Position numbers and translations under genes: made by a program
The notes under the pieces: generated by a model
Databases searched by the model: none
Seen by the model: only the letters and a program-made list of their open reading frames with translations
Told to the model about the DNA's origin: nothing
Part shown: piece after piece, positions 23,002 through 32,785 of the stretch
Layout of the letters: each line of letters opens with the position of its first letter
How positions within the stretch are numbered: position 1 is the stretch's first letter
DNA from: UBA2206 sp049303905
GTDB lineage: Bacteria > Patescibacteriota > Minisyncoccia > Moranbacterales > UBA2206
Reading direction: 5' to 3'
NCBI GenBank assembly: GCA_049303905.1
Contig: JBAQNP010000011.1
Span: 6,196-70,195, forward strand
Length of the DNA stretch: 64,000 nucleotides

Positions 23002-25254
23002 CTATAGTTTGATTTTTGTTTTTACTTTTTGGTCTATGATGTTGTATATGGGATATTTTTCTCTGATAATTTGGTGTAAGTCTATCCTTTTTGTTGTATC
23101 TGGCGTTATATCCTCAATAGATATTACCAGTGCATAATCTTGAGAATAATCAATTGTATCAGCCTTTCCTCTTGTAGTTAAGGTTAGCCATATTTCCCAA
23201 TCACCATTTTTATAATGCGAAAAAGTTTTTTCAAAAGTCTTTAGATTTTGCCATTTTGTTCTATTGTCAATCTTTTCCGAGGGGAGTCCGGCACTTCTAT
23301 CCGTACCATTAGAGTTTTTATAATGAAGATTGATGTCTATATCTGCTAATGTATAATCTATCTGGCCACTTTCACTTATGAGTGGAGTATAGGCTAAAGT
23401 TCCCCTAATCTTAACTTTTTTATTTTTTCCAACCAACTCATCAGGAATAATAAATTTTATTTTATGTTTATACTCTTTTGCTTCTTGATCATTTTCTTTT
23501 TTTGCCTCAATGGCTCCCAGGTGTATAAATGTCGCTGATGACTTATCGCAGTCTAAAGCTCTGCTGTAATCAGGGATTCCAAAACCAACTGCTCTTCTAC
23601 AATCATTCTCTTTTATTTTTGAATTATTAGGCAGATTGTAACTAGCAGAATGAACAACTAAGGCCTTTACTAAATCAATCGAGTTTCTCCCAGTGTTCAA
23701 CAGATAAGCATAAATTTGAGCGGCAATACTACTTACTAATGGAGCCGCAAAACTTGTTCCGATATTTTCATAAATTTTTTTAGGATCAATTGATAAGCTC
23801 CTAACTCCAACCCCTGCATAGTTTCCGTATTTATCGATATTCCCTCCAAAATGTGCTAAATCTGGCTTTTTTGAATCAGGCAGACCGGTTCTTGTAAAAG
23901 GAGACGGCTCATTATTCAGAGATAATGCTCTTGAAGACGAACTATCAGCAATGGAGCCAACGCTTAAACCATTTATGATGTCGGCAGGAGAGGTAATAAC
24001 TGAATTGTTGCAGAATAAACAATCTGGATATGTATCAGTCAGAAAAGTTTTTTGATTGCCTGCCGTTACAATTAAACAAACTTTGTGTTTATATGCTATT
24101 GCATCAAGCTCGCGAGTGAAAAATGATTTTGTGTTATTTAGTATTGTCGTATCCGAGTCATTATTTAATGATAGATTAAAAACTTTTATATCTTTGTATT
24201 TTGGGTTTTTTATTGTGTCCAAGAGAGCGTTTATTATTTCTCGATCATTAGCACCCCTGCTTTTTCTCATCACTTTTATATCTAGAATTTTCAAGGCTGG
24301 TATCAGTCGGTTATTTTCTCTTATTTGGTTTTCAATGTCATTTCCAAAAATTGCTCGTCCTGCAACGAATGTGCCATGCGAATGATTTTCGTCTTGAGAA
24401 TCCTTTATAAAATCACAAGTATCTAGAATTAAATCCTTAATTAAGGGGTGTCTAGATATGCCAGTATCTATGACACCAATTTTTGCATCAAGTAATGGTT
24501 TTTCTATAATAACCGAATTGTATTCATATTCAATAGGTAGCTCTTGCGGGGTAAAAAAATCAATAGATTTTTCCACTCTAACAATTGGATTTCTTGGATC
24601 TGGTTCAGAAATTTCATCAATAAAATTTGCGGCGAAAGAACCATATAATATTTTTGAACCAGCTTGCGAAGTAAAATACTCAACTTCAGAGCCAGTTTTC
24701 TTTTTCAGATTTTTTGCTACTTGTTTTCCATCTTCTTCGGAAACACCATCTGCAAGTATCAAATAGCTCTTGATTTTTTTGCCTTTTTGCGGAACAAATG
24801 ATAACTTCGCACGCTTATTAATAAGTCCAATCTTGGTAATCGCAGACAAATATGCACTTCCGTTTTTATTATTAATCAAATCGAATTTACTTACAGAGTC
24901 CCTAAAGGATTTAAGATTTTCAGCAGTTGAGGATGCTAGAAAATTTTGTTTTCCTATTTGCGAATAAACATCTATATGGTTTTGTTCTAGTAGCTTACGT
25001 GGTTGTGCTGACTTTGCTAGTGCCTCATCATGAAATTCGATTTCATAAAATAATCTGTTTCCAGATAAAATTTGCCCTACTTTCTTTGTTTCCGCAAAAC
25101 CTATAAGGTTGTCAACTTCTCGAACCCTATCTCTTTTGTGTTTTTCAAATTCCGAATCATCTCCTCTGTAAGGCGGTGGATTTCCGCCTCCAGATTTTTG
25201 CTCTCTGCGATTATTTTCGGCTGGTATTTCAAATAAAGGGTTTTTTATTTTCAT
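23002..25254 (-). CDS. S8 subtilisin-like protease, IetS-like
   Basis: This 750-aa protein has the subtilase triad: Asp263 in KIGVIDTGIS, His293 in HSHGTFVAGR and Ser501 in GTSFAAPLVSS. The oxyanion Asn400 is in VTAGN. No signal peptide is present, so it acts in the cytoplasm. The first 230 residues form a unique domain, and the last 200 (from about 555) are beta-rich. It lies 14 nt downstream of an AAA ATPase gene. Subtilase plus AAA pairs are known as IetAS, reported as an anti-phage and plasmid-stability system. The assignment rests on domain pairing, order and size, not on a database match. Confidence 0.75.
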   Translation of the reverse strand: MKIKNPLFEIPAENNRREQKSGGGNPPPYRGDDSEFEKHKRDRVREVDNLIGFAETKKVGQILSGNRLFYEIEFHDEALAKSAQPRKLLEQNHIDVYSQIGKQNFLASSTAENLKSFRDSVSKFDLINNKNGSAYLSAITKIGLINKRAKLSFVPQKGKKIKSYLILADGVSEEDGKQVAKNLKKKTGSEVEYFTSQAGSKILYGSFAANFIDEISEPDPRNPIVRVEKSIDFFTPQELPIEYEYNSVIIEKPLLDAKIGVIDTGISRHPLIKDLILDTCDFIKDSQDENHSHGTFVAGRAIFGNDIENQIRENNRLIPALKILDIKVMRKSRGANDREIINALLDTIKNPKYKDIKVFNLSLNNDSDTTILNNTKSFFTRELDAIAYKHKVCLIVTAGNQKTFLTDTYPDCLFCNNSVITSPADIINGLSVGSIADSSSSRALSLNNEPSPFTRTGLPDSKKPDLAHFGGNIDKYGNYAGVGVRSLSIDPKKIYENIGTSFAAPLVSSIAAQIYAYLLNTGRNSIDLVKALVVHSASYNLPNNSKIKENDCRRAVGFGIPDYSRALDCDKSSATFIHLGAIEAKKENDQEAKEYKHKIKFIIPDELVGKNKKVKIRGTLAYTPLISESGQIDYTLADIDINLHYKNSNGTDRSAGLPSEKIDNRTKWQNLKTFEKTFSHYKNGDWEIWLTLTTRGKADTIDYSQDYALVISIEDITPDTTKRIDLHQIIREKYPIYNIIDQKVKTKIKL

Positions 25255-25268
25255 AATTTTACTTTTAA

Positions 25269-26381
25269 TTATTTGCTTATATTATGAATTGTTGAAGATG
25301 AGATACCTGTCATTTTTTCAAGATTATCGAAGGTGTATCTTGATTTATCGGATTTTCTTAAATGTCTTATTGCTTTTATAAAATTTTTTCTAGGAGCACC
25401 TTTTAACTTTTCATTTTTTCCAGCAGTTGCAATTAAGAAATTTTCTATAAGAATATCTCTTAAACCAGCAGAATCTTTATCAAGGAGTGATTTCCTGAGA
25501 CTCTTGTTAATAATTTGCTTTATTATTGCACCTGATAATCCCTCTGAGAGTTCGGCTAGAAGATTGATATCAATATCTTCATTTGCCCCTATAATCATCT
25601 GAATTAAAGATTTACGAAGTGAGGCAGGGAGGATATCTATTTTAAGGGAATAATCAAATCTTCTCCAGACCGCTGAATCAAGTAAATGATCATGATTTGT
25701 TGCGGCAATCAATATGGTATCAGGATTAAGCTCGTCGATATTTTGAAGTAAAACAGTCACTACTCGCTTAAGCTCACCTAGTTCTTGCGAATCATCTCGA
25801 TGCTTTGCGATTGCATCAAATTCATCCAATAATAAAACGCACTCGTTTGCGGAAGCTTCTCTGAATATTTCTTTTAAGTTTTTTCCTGTTTCTCCAAGAT
25901 ATGAAGATATAAGCGAATCTAAATAAACATGAAGAATCGGAATACCTAATTCTCCGGCGACAACATAGGCGAAGAGAGTTTTTCCTGTTCCAGGAGGACC
26001 ATGCAAAATTAACCTACTATCATTACTTAATCCATGCTTTCTTAAGAGATCCTTTTTCTTGTAGTTGTGTATTATTTCTTGAAGGGTTTCCTTATTTGTA
26101 TCTGAAAGTATTATATTTCCAATGCCAATTTTTGATTTTCGTATTTCAAAAAGTTTAGAATTATTATCCTGCGTATTTGAAAATTGAAATGAGCTTAGTG
26201 ATGAGGGAGAGAAATGTGCCTCCGATGCTGATGCATAAGCTTCTCGTAGTTTTTTTGCCAAATTATATTGCTTCCTTTTTTCTGCGGTCGCTATGAGCTT
26301 CTTGATGATGATATCAATTTCTTGCGGATCATTTTTTTTGAATGAATTTATTAAATTTATGATAATTTCTGTAGAAATCAT
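25269..26381 (-). CDS. AAA+ ATPase, IetA-like partner of the subtilase
   Basis: This 370-aa protein has Walker A GPPGTGKT (128-135), Walker B LLLDEFD (183-189), sensor 1 in ILIAATNHDHLLD and the arginine-finger segment AVWRRFDYSL, all intact. The first 100 residues are helical. The C-terminus ends in FDNLEKMTGISSSTIHNISK, a helix-turn-helix-like piece. The single AAA domain of the FtsH/spastin type probably senses or remodels a target and controls the cytosolic subtilase encoded 14 nt downstream. Confidence 0.8.
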   Translation of the reverse strand: MISTEIIINLINSFKKNDPQEIDIIIKKLIATAEKRKQYNLAKKLREAYASASEAHFSPSSLSSFQFSNTQDNNSKLFEIRKSKIGIGNIILSDTNKETLQEIIHNYKKKDLLRKHGLSNDSRLILHGPPGTGKTLFAYVVAGELGIPILHVYLDSLISSYLGETGKNLKEIFREASANECVLLLDEFDAIAKHRDDSQELGELKRVVTVLLQNIDELNPDTILIAATNHDHLLDSAVWRRFDYSLKIDILPASLRKSLIQMIIGANEDIDINLLAELSEGLSGAIIKQIINKSLRKSLLDKDSAGLRDILIENFLIATAGKNEKLKGAPRKNFIKAIRHLRKSDKSRYTFDNLEKMTGISSSTIHNISK

Positions 26382-26613
26382 AGCAATTTTTATTTTATTT
26401 TAAGATTATGTTTTAATTATATCCAAAAATAGAAATTAAGTAAAGTTTTGGATAAATGCAATTTAAAACAGTTTAGATACGCCAGTTGTTATGCTGTTAT
26501 AGTCATCCATAATTATTATTGACTGGCACTCAGTCGAAAGAATGGTCATTGCTTTTTATGTAAATGTGGAATATAAATGATTATAGACGCAAGCTAAAAT
26601 TGAGTTGTTAAAT

Positions 26614-27897
26614 ATGGGAAAATTATCTGAAAAATTAGTAGTTTATCTTGATCAAAATTTCATTAGTGAAATTGCTAAATCAAAAATAAACAGTAAAGTC
26701 AGAAAGGAATTTCAAGAACTTTTTGATTTGCTTCATAGAGGTTTTCTAGAAGAAAAATTAGTCGTACCATCTTCTTGGTTTCATGAAATTGAAACATGTT
26801 TGATTCCTGAATTCAAAGAAAGAATCAAGGAATGCCAAGCATACATGGGTCAGATAGGCTTGGAAAATAAGGAGAACATATACACGTTTCAAATCGGAAG
26901 AGCCGCTAACGATTTCTTAGGAAATAAAAATAAGCCACTGGATTACACAATTGCTTTCCATGATGATCCAGATCAGTTCTTGAAGTTTTACAATATAAGT
27001 TTTGATATGCATCTGGAGCGTTATCACAATAAGGAAGAAAGAGAGGAGCTCGCATCAAAAATCGATGCAAACAGAGAGGAAATAAAGAAAGTAAGCTATA
27101 AAATTCAGTTAGGAAGAGAAATAGAAGCTTACTCTGCTGGTTTTCTGGCAAGCAACGGTTGGCGAGTTAACTATTTATTTAACGGAGATGTTGATAAAAT
27201 TAAAGATTTTGCTGGTTCTAAAAATTTTAAAGACATACCCCTGGTTGAAATTGGATCAAAGCTTTGGGCAAAAATCCTAACAGCTCATGGTAATAGAAAG
27301 ATTCAAAGTGGCGACGCTACTGATGTTGAGGTGATATCTTCCTATTTGCCCTATGTTGATGTGATGGCCATAGATGGTTTCATGGCCAATAATGTAAAAG
27401 AATTAAAAATGGATGAAAAATACAAAACCATTGTTTTTACTGCAAAGGGTGATGGTTTGAGAAAATTTATTGAGTTTATTAAAGATTATCTGGACAATAA
27501 TCCACCAGTAAATGTTCCTGACGCCACTATATTTGTACTTTCGGATGATAAAATAAAAGATGTTTCTTTTGAATTTTTTAGAAAACTAGGGTCTTTATGC
27601 AGTAGATATTATACTGATGTCTACGCTTTTGATGATGGGAATATGCCTAAATATCAACACAGAGATTCAAAAATCATAATGCCATTCAGTGGTTTGCAGG
27701 AAGTGCATCATATTGATATTAAACCCAACACTTCAACAGAGGAAACCGTTGCTATCTGTAAAGAAAAATGTAGGTCGGAAAAATTCGTAATAATTGATTC
27801 ATACCGAGATTTACCCGATAATTTTATTAAGACATTTATTGAATATTGTGAAAATGATAAAGATATGATTTTGGGGTATGGTATATACACAAAGTAG
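26614..27897 (+). CDS. PIN-like domain protein, putative RNase
   Basis: This protein is 427 aa from the second ATG at 26614; the first, at 26605, would add MLN. LVVYLDQNFISEIAKSKI supplies the first acidic residue in the YLDxNxxS form of PIN-like nucleases. A downstream block, SGDATDVEVISSYLPYVDVM, supplies the D-x-x-D residues, and AIDGFMANNVKEL resembles the last PIN motif. An Ala-Cys-rich middle and a C-terminal alpha/beta part (FVIIDSYRDLP) follow. The likely substrate is RNA. It sits divergent from the IetAS-like pair in the accessory region and could be a defence effector. Confidence 0.6.
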   Translation: MGKLSEKLVVYLDQNFISEIAKSKINSKVRKEFQELFDLLHRGFLEEKLVVPSSWFHEIETCLIPEFKERIKECQAYMGQIGLENKENIYTFQIGRAANDFLGNKNKPLDYTIAFHDDPDQFLKFYNISFDMHLERYHNKEEREELASKIDANREEIKKVSYKIQLGREIEAYSAGFLASNGWRVNYLFNGDVDKIKDFAGSKNFKDIPLVEIGSKLWAKILTAHGNRKIQSGDATDVEVISSYLPYVDVMAIDGFMANNVKELKMDEKYKTIVFTAKGDGLRKFIEFIKDYLDNNPPVNVPDATIFVLSDDKIKDVSFEFFRKLGSLCSRYYTDVYAFDDGNMPKYQHRDSKIIMPFSGLQEVHHIDIKPNTSTEETVAICKEKCRSEKFVIIDSYRDLPDNFIKTFIEYCENDKDMILGYGIYTK

Positions 27898-28069
27898 TTT
27901 TGCCTGAGTGATGAAATTGGTAGACGAGGTGCCAACTTCTTCTTTCCAGTTTTTCTTAATTATTATTGAAGAATGGAATAAAGTTTCCAAGCTTTCCTTA
28001 GATAAAGAGATAGAAACTATAACTAAAAATGGGTAGAGCGAATGAAGGAAAAGAATAACAAACAAAATT

Positions 28070-28651
28070 ATGGTAAGAAAAATGAGCTATGGTATTAAGG
28101 TCTCCTATCCGGGATTCAGTGCGACAGACTTAGAAAAAGAACGATCACAGAAGAAGTCGTCTGTTGAAGCATTGCCTAATTTGCTTTCGTCTTTGGCCTT
28201 GCCGTATTTATTTGGTGCAAAAAAGCAGATTAACAGGTATAAAACTTCCACATCGTTACTCTCTACACGACCCATATTATCTACTATGGAATGTTTGCAT
28301 GAAGCATCTACATTATTTGAGGATTTAAACACTGTGGCTATGTATGCTAATAAATGTAACCAACACCATGAGTACCATCGGCTATTTAGAGATATTTGTA
28401 ATCATATTAGGCATACTGTTCGAGAAGATTTTGATATAGAGGATAAGAGCGTAAAAAATGAAGCTGCAAAAAGATTAGGACTTGATTCTAGGCTTCAAAT
28501 TAATATAGGTTTTGATATGGATAGCATTAAAGTTGGAGAAAAAGTGATTAAGCTGGTTGATATAAAAGCGTATTTAGATTGGGCGGAAGGAGTTTTCACT
28601 GAGATCATAAATAGAGCCAAAAGGGACGGTGCTTTTCGAGAGATGGAATGA
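28070..28651 (+). CDS. hypothetical protein with possible HEPN-type Rx4H motif
   Basis: This is 193 aa from 28070. An internal ATG at 28082, preceded by GGTAAG, is an alternative start. The protein is soluble. The central helix HRLFRDICNHIRHTVREDFD has an R-x4-H arrangement (R-DICN-H), as in HEPN ribonucleases. The domain order resembles small HEPN proteins, but the remaining helices are not diagnostic. It follows the PIN-like gene in the same direction, and both could belong to one defence cassette. The HEPN call is an inference from one motif. Confidence 0.5.
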   Translation: MVRKMSYGIKVSYPGFSATDLEKERSQKKSSVEALPNLLSSLALPYLFGAKKQINRYKTSTSLLSTRPILSTMECLHEASTLFEDLNTVAMYANKCNQHHEYHRLFRDICNHIRHTVREDFDIEDKSVKNEAAKRLGLDSRLQINIGFDMDSIKVGEKVIKLVDIKAYLDWAEGVFTEIINRAKRDGAFREME

Positions 28652-28732
28652 ATTGGAAGCTGGCATTGAGATATATGTGGTATTTATTATTAAGCATAGG
28701 TTCGCATCATTTTTAGCTCGCGGAGCCTTTAA

Positions 28733-28760
28733 AAAATTACGTAATTAATTACGTAATTTT
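28733..28760. terminator. 28-bp perfect palindrome (terminator-like)
   Basis: AAAATTACGTAATT is followed at once by its reverse complement. The same palindrome, 2 bp longer on each side, ends the tRNA cluster at 54289-54320. It lies between the HEPN-like and Fic genes. Confidence 0.6.
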
Positions 28761-28859
28761 ATTTTGAAAAAAAGGTGCTTGACCTTTTTTTAATTGTTGC
28801 ATTAATTGTATCAAAATGTTACAATTAGAGTAAATAAATGTAATAATTAGAATAAATTC

Positions 28860-29915
28860 ATGGAAAAATTAACTAATCGTCAAAACTCAATACTAGAATT
28901 CATAAGAAATCAGGGGCAAGCCAGCACTAGGGAAATTAAGAAATACCAAGAACTAAAAACGGGAACTCTAAATAGAATAACAATCATAAGAGATCTTGAT
29001 GTTTTAATAACGAAAAAACTAATTAAAAAAACAGGACAAGGAAGAAGCGTTTCTTATAGCATGATAATTGAAAATCCCCTACTGTCTTTTTATGATATTG
29101 AAAAATATTTTAAACAATCAATAAAAGAAAGAAATTCTCGAAAAAACTTCAACTTCGATATCTTTAAAAATTTTGATAATTCCATATTTTCAAAAGAAGA
29201 ATTATCTAATCTTGATAAACTGAATGATACCTACCGAAAAAGCGTAGCAAGGCTTTCCCCAACTATTTTAAAAAAGGAGTTTGAAAGACTAACTATCGAA
29301 TTAAGTTGGAAATCATCTCAAATAGAAGGAAACACATATTCGTTAATAGAAACGGAAATTTTAATAACAGAAAATCAAGAGGCTTCCGGTCACACAAAAT
29401 CAGAAACTCAAATGATCTTAAATCATAAAAAAGCTCTGGATTATATTATTAATAATCCTAAAATTTTCAAAGAATTAACTCTTTCCAAAATCGAAGACTT
29501 GCACAAGCTACTCATCTTCGATCTTGGAGTTGAAAAAAATATTAGAAAAACATCAGTCGGAATAACTGGAACTAATTACAAACCGCTAGACAACCAATTT
29601 CAAATAAAAGAAGCCTTGCATGAAATGCTTTCGATTATTAATGCTAAAAATCTACATCCCCTGCTAAAAGCACTCTCTGCAATCGCCTTAATTTCCTATA
29701 CCCAGCCCTTTGAAGATGGAAACAAAAGAACTGCTAGAATTTTAGGCAATGCTATTTTATTAGCCCAGGAATATTGCCCACTATCCTACAGAGATGTTGA
29801 TAAAAATGACTACAAGAAAGCGATTTTGCTTTTTTATGAACAAAATAGTCTTTATTTACTAAAAGAAATTTTCATCCAACAATTTGAATTTGCAGTGAAG
29901 AATTATTTTGAATAA
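28860..29915 (+). CDS. Fic family protein with N-terminal winged helix
   Basis: This 351-aa protein has a winged-helix start (NRQNSILEFIRNQGQASTRE, to about residue 75) and a Fic core. The catalytic motif reads QPFEDGNKRTARIL (usual HPFx[D/E]GNGRxxR), with Gln replacing His and Lys replacing Gly. The inhibitory helix SSQIEGNTYS lies ahead of the core, as in self-inhibited class II Fic enzymes. Fic proteins normally transfer AMP to target proteins. Because the catalytic His is Gln here, activity is doubtful unless another His serves. It lies 15 nt upstream of rsgA. Confidence 0.85.
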   Translation: MEKLTNRQNSILEFIRNQGQASTREIKKYQELKTGTLNRITIIRDLDVLITKKLIKKTGQGRSVSYSMIIENPLLSFYDIEKYFKQSIKERNSRKNFNFDIFKNFDNSIFSKEELSNLDKLNDTYRKSVARLSPTILKKEFERLTIELSWKSSQIEGNTYSLIETEILITENQEASGHTKSETQMILNHKKALDYIINNPKIFKELTLSKIEDLHKLLIFDLGVEKNIRKTSVGITGTNYKPLDNQFQIKEALHEMLSIINAKNLHPLLKALSAIALISYTQPFEDGNKRTARILGNAILLAQEYCPLSYRDVDKNDYKKAILLFYEQNSLYLLKEIFIQQFEFAVKNYFE

Positions 29916-29930
29916 TACTAAAATGGAAAC

Positions 29931-31019
29931 ATGTCTGAAGAAATAACAAAAATTGAAGATTTAGGATGGGATGAATTTTTTGAATCTAACCGGATAAAAC
30001 TTGGACTAGAGGCTTTTCAAATTGCTCGGGTAATTTCCGAATTAAGAGGAGGTTATCGGGTGAAAAATGTCCAGGGTGAATATTTGGCCAAAATAATGGG
30101 CAAACAGATTTGGAAAGCAACTTCTCGAGAAGACTATCCGGCTGTGGGCGATTGGGTGGCAATTTCCAACTTGGAAGATGGGAAAGCGATAATCGAAAAA
30201 ATATTGCCCAGAAAAACAATTATGCAAAGAAAATATAGCGGAAAGGATGAAACTCAAATTATAGCAACAAATATTGATGTGGTGTTTATCATTGAAGCGG
30301 TGGGCAGGGATTATAATTTAAATCGATTTGAACGATATTCTGCCATGGCAAATGATGGCGGAATAAAGTCAGCAATAATACTAAACAAAATAGATTTAAT
30401 TTCCAAAGAAGAATTAAATTTGAAACTTAATCAAATACGAGACCGCTTTAAAGATATTGATGTTCTCCTAACCAGCGTTTTGACTAATAGCGGACTAGAA
30501 GAATTAAAAAAATATATCACCAAAGGAAAAACCTATTGCTTTTTAGGCTCTTCTGGTGTGGGAAAATCTTCTCTAATCAATAGCTTACTTGGCGAAAGTA
30601 AAATAGAAACCGGTGAAATTGGTTCGCATTCAGGCAGAGGAAAACACGTGACAACTGCAAGGGAAATGTATTTCTCAAAACAAGGCGGTATCATAATAGA
30701 CAATCCGGGGGTGCGAGAAGTAGGAATGACTGATGCCAGCGGTGGCGTTGATAATTTATTTGATGAAATAACGAGTCTATCTCAAGAATGTAAATTCGTT
30801 AATTGCACACATGTCCACGAGCCAGGATGCGCAGTTCTACTATCCTTGGAAGCTGGAAAAATAGATAAGCAAAGATATGTAAATTATATCAACCTCAAAA
30901 AAGAAACTCAGCATTATGGAATGAATAAATTAGAGAAAAAAGAAAAGGACCGTCAGTTCGGAAAATTTATTAAAAATGCAAAAGCAGATTTTAAAAAATA
31001 TTCTCATAAGGATTATTAA
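29931..31019 (+). CDS. rsgA: ribosome small-subunit biogenesis GTPase RsgA
   Basis: This 362-aa protein has an N-terminal OB-fold, then a circularly permuted GTPase with the order G4-G5-G1-G3. G4 is LNKIDL, G1 is FLGSSGVGKSSLINSLLG, GRGKHVTT is the switch region and IIIDNPGVREVG is G3. The C-terminal zinc knuckle is intact as ECKFVNCTHVHEPGCAV. RsgA releases assembly factors late in 30S maturation. The Fic gene is just upstream and a membrane protein follows after 15 nt. No unusual residues were seen. Confidence 0.95.
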   Translation: MSEEITKIEDLGWDEFFESNRIKLGLEAFQIARVISELRGGYRVKNVQGEYLAKIMGKQIWKATSREDYPAVGDWVAISNLEDGKAIIEKILPRKTIMQRKYSGKDETQIIATNIDVVFIIEAVGRDYNLNRFERYSAMANDGGIKSAIILNKIDLISKEELNLKLNQIRDRFKDIDVLLTSVLTNSGLEELKKYITKGKTYCFLGSSGVGKSSLINSLLGESKIETGEIGSHSGRGKHVTTAREMYFSKQGGIIIDNPGVREVGMTDASGGVDNLFDEITSLSQECKFVNCTHVHEPGCAVLLSLEAGKIDKQRYVNYINLKKETQHYGMNKLEKKEKDRQFGKFIKNAKADFKKYSHKDY

Positions 31020-31034
31020 TTAAAAACTAAAAAA

Positions 31035-31625
31035 ATGGAACTGTTAAATTATAAAATTATTATTAGTCTTATTGCTGTTGTTCTATCTTTTGTTGGTTAC
31101 GGTGTATATATCAGGGATGTACTAAGAAAGAAAACCACTCCGCACAGCTTTACTTTTTTTATTTGGGGCTTAGTTAGTTCTATAGTCTGGGCGCTTCAGG
31201 TTTATGGGGGAGCTGGCGTAGGCGCTTGGGTTACACTCTCAGTATCCCTAATTTGCACTTTTATTTTTTTTCTTTCTCTCAAATACGGCGAAAAGAATAT
31301 TACTTTGCTAGATATCGTTTTTCTTCTCATCTCTTTGTTGGCACTTATCCTTTGGTTTTTTGCCAAGCTACCTATCTGGTCGATGATTTTATTAACAGCA
31401 ATTGAAGTTTTTGGTTTTGCTCCAACGATAAGAAAATCTTGGAATAAACCACAGGAGGAATCATTGCTGACTTGGGAAATAACAGCTTTTAGGCACGGGC
31501 TTAGTATTTTCGCATTGCAGTCGTTTAATATTCTAACTCTCCTATATCCAGTCACTTGGGTGTTTGTAAATTTACTTTTTAGTTTTCTTTTAATTATTCG
31601 TCGCAGACAGCTAAAATTAGTATAA
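31035..31625 (+). CDS. multi-pass membrane protein, PQ-loop-like
   Basis: This 196-aa protein has six to seven hydrophobic helices. The first half (VLSFVGYGVYIRDVLRKKTT, then PHSFTFFIWGL) and the second half (AIEVFGFAPTIRKSWNKPQE) show the internal duplication of PQ-loop or SemiSWEET-like carriers, with the Pro-Gln replaced. The substrate is unknown. It follows rsgA with a short gap and is likely in the same transcript. Confidence 0.55.
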   Translation: MELLNYKIIISLIAVVLSFVGYGVYIRDVLRKKTTPHSFTFFIWGLVSSIVWALQVYGGAGVGAWVTLSVSLICTFIFFLSLKYGEKNITLLDIVFLLISLLALILWFFAKLPIWSMILLTAIEVFGFAPTIRKSWNKPQEESLLTWEITAFRHGLSIFALQSFNILTLLYPVTWVFVNLLFSFLLIIRRRQLKLV

Positions 31626-31717
31626 AGCTTAAGACTTAGCTTAATTAGAAAAAATTAAATTTATAGTTATTTCGGAAAAAAGATAACTAATGAAATGATT
31701 ATGCTATACTAAAAAAC

Positions 31718-32731
31718 ATGACTCATAACAATAAATTATCAAAAAACAAGCATTGGGATATTTTGGGGATTGGCAGTCCCCTGTTTGATATTGTGATTCC
31801 GGTGAGTGAAGAAATGCTCGCTAAATTGAATTTCAAAAAAGGCTCTATGAATTTGATTTCAAAGGCGGAAAGTGAAAATATTTTCCAGCAATTTAAAAAC
31901 ATAGAATTAAATTTAACTCCTGGGGGCAGTGTTTCCAATACTCTTTCTGGAGCTAATCTTTTGGGCAGTCGCGTGTCATTTTTGGGACTTGTTGGCCAAG
32001 ATGAACATGGCAAAAAATATCAAGAAAAAATAGAAGCAGAAGGCGTCGCTTCTCATCTTTGTTTTCACGATGGTGGGATAACCGGACATGCGATTGTTTT
32101 TGTCACTCCAGACGGAGAACGTACCATGGCTACGCATTTGGGGGCCTCGATTAATTTCAATAAAAATCATATTCAAGAAAAAGAAATTAGGCGCGCAAAA
32201 ATTCTCCATATCGAAGCCTATCAACTGGAAAATTCTGTCAGTCGCCAAGCAGTTTTGCACGCGGTGGAAATTGCCAAAAAAAATGATGTTTTGGTTTCAC
32301 TGGATTTGTCTGATACTCAACTCATTAAGCGCAACAAAAAACTTTTTTTGCAAATTGTCAAAGAACATATTGATATTGTTTTTGCCAATGAAGAAGAAGC
32401 CACCGCCTTTAGTGGCAAGAAAAATTCTCGCAAAGCTTTGCGCGAAATAGCTAAAAATTGTCGTATCGCAATAGTGAAATTAGGAGAAAAAGGCAGTCTA
32501 ATAGAGAAAGATGGAAAAATTTTTGAAATTTTACCTCAAAAAGTTAAAGTGGTAAACACTAATGGCGCAGGCGATATGTACGCCGCCGGAATTTTACATG
32601 GATTGATAAATAATTTAGACTTAGAAGAAGCTGGAAAAATAGCCAGTCATGTTTCTGCTCTAATTGTTGCCAGCTCCGGCTCGCGACTCGACAAAAAACA
32701 TCACAAATTAATTCAGAAAAACAGTAAGTGA
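31718..32731 (+). CDS. PfkB-family adenosine kinase
   Basis: This 337-aa protein starts ILGIGSPLFDIVIPVSEE, with the substrate-binding LTPGGSVSNTLSGANLLGSR and FLGLVGQDEHG. The ATP/catalytic end is TNGAGDMYAAGILHGL with the catalytic Asp. These are the features of adenosine kinases related to ribokinase. Its position 72 bp upstream of S-adenosylhomocysteinase fits: the kinase would consume the adenosine made by the hydrolase and pull that reversible reaction forward. A -10-like TATGCTATACT lies about 15 nt before the ATG. Confidence 0.85.
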   Translation: MTHNNKLSKNKHWDILGIGSPLFDIVIPVSEEMLAKLNFKKGSMNLISKAESENIFQQFKNIELNLTPGGSVSNTLSGANLLGSRVSFLGLVGQDEHGKKYQEKIEAEGVASHLCFHDGGITGHAIVFVTPDGERTMATHLGASINFNKNHIQEKEIRRAKILHIEAYQLENSVSRQAVLHAVEIAKKNDVLVSLDLSDTQLIKRNKKLFLQIVKEHIDIVFANEEEATAFSGKKNSRKALREIAKNCRIAIVKLGEKGSLIEKDGKIFEILPQKVKVVNTNGAGDMYAAGILHGLINNLDLEEAGKIASHVSALIVASSGSRLDKKHHKLIQKNSK

Positions 32732-32785
32732 AAAAATAAATAATATAATTAAAAATAAGTTGCGTCTTATCATAAGATTCAAATC

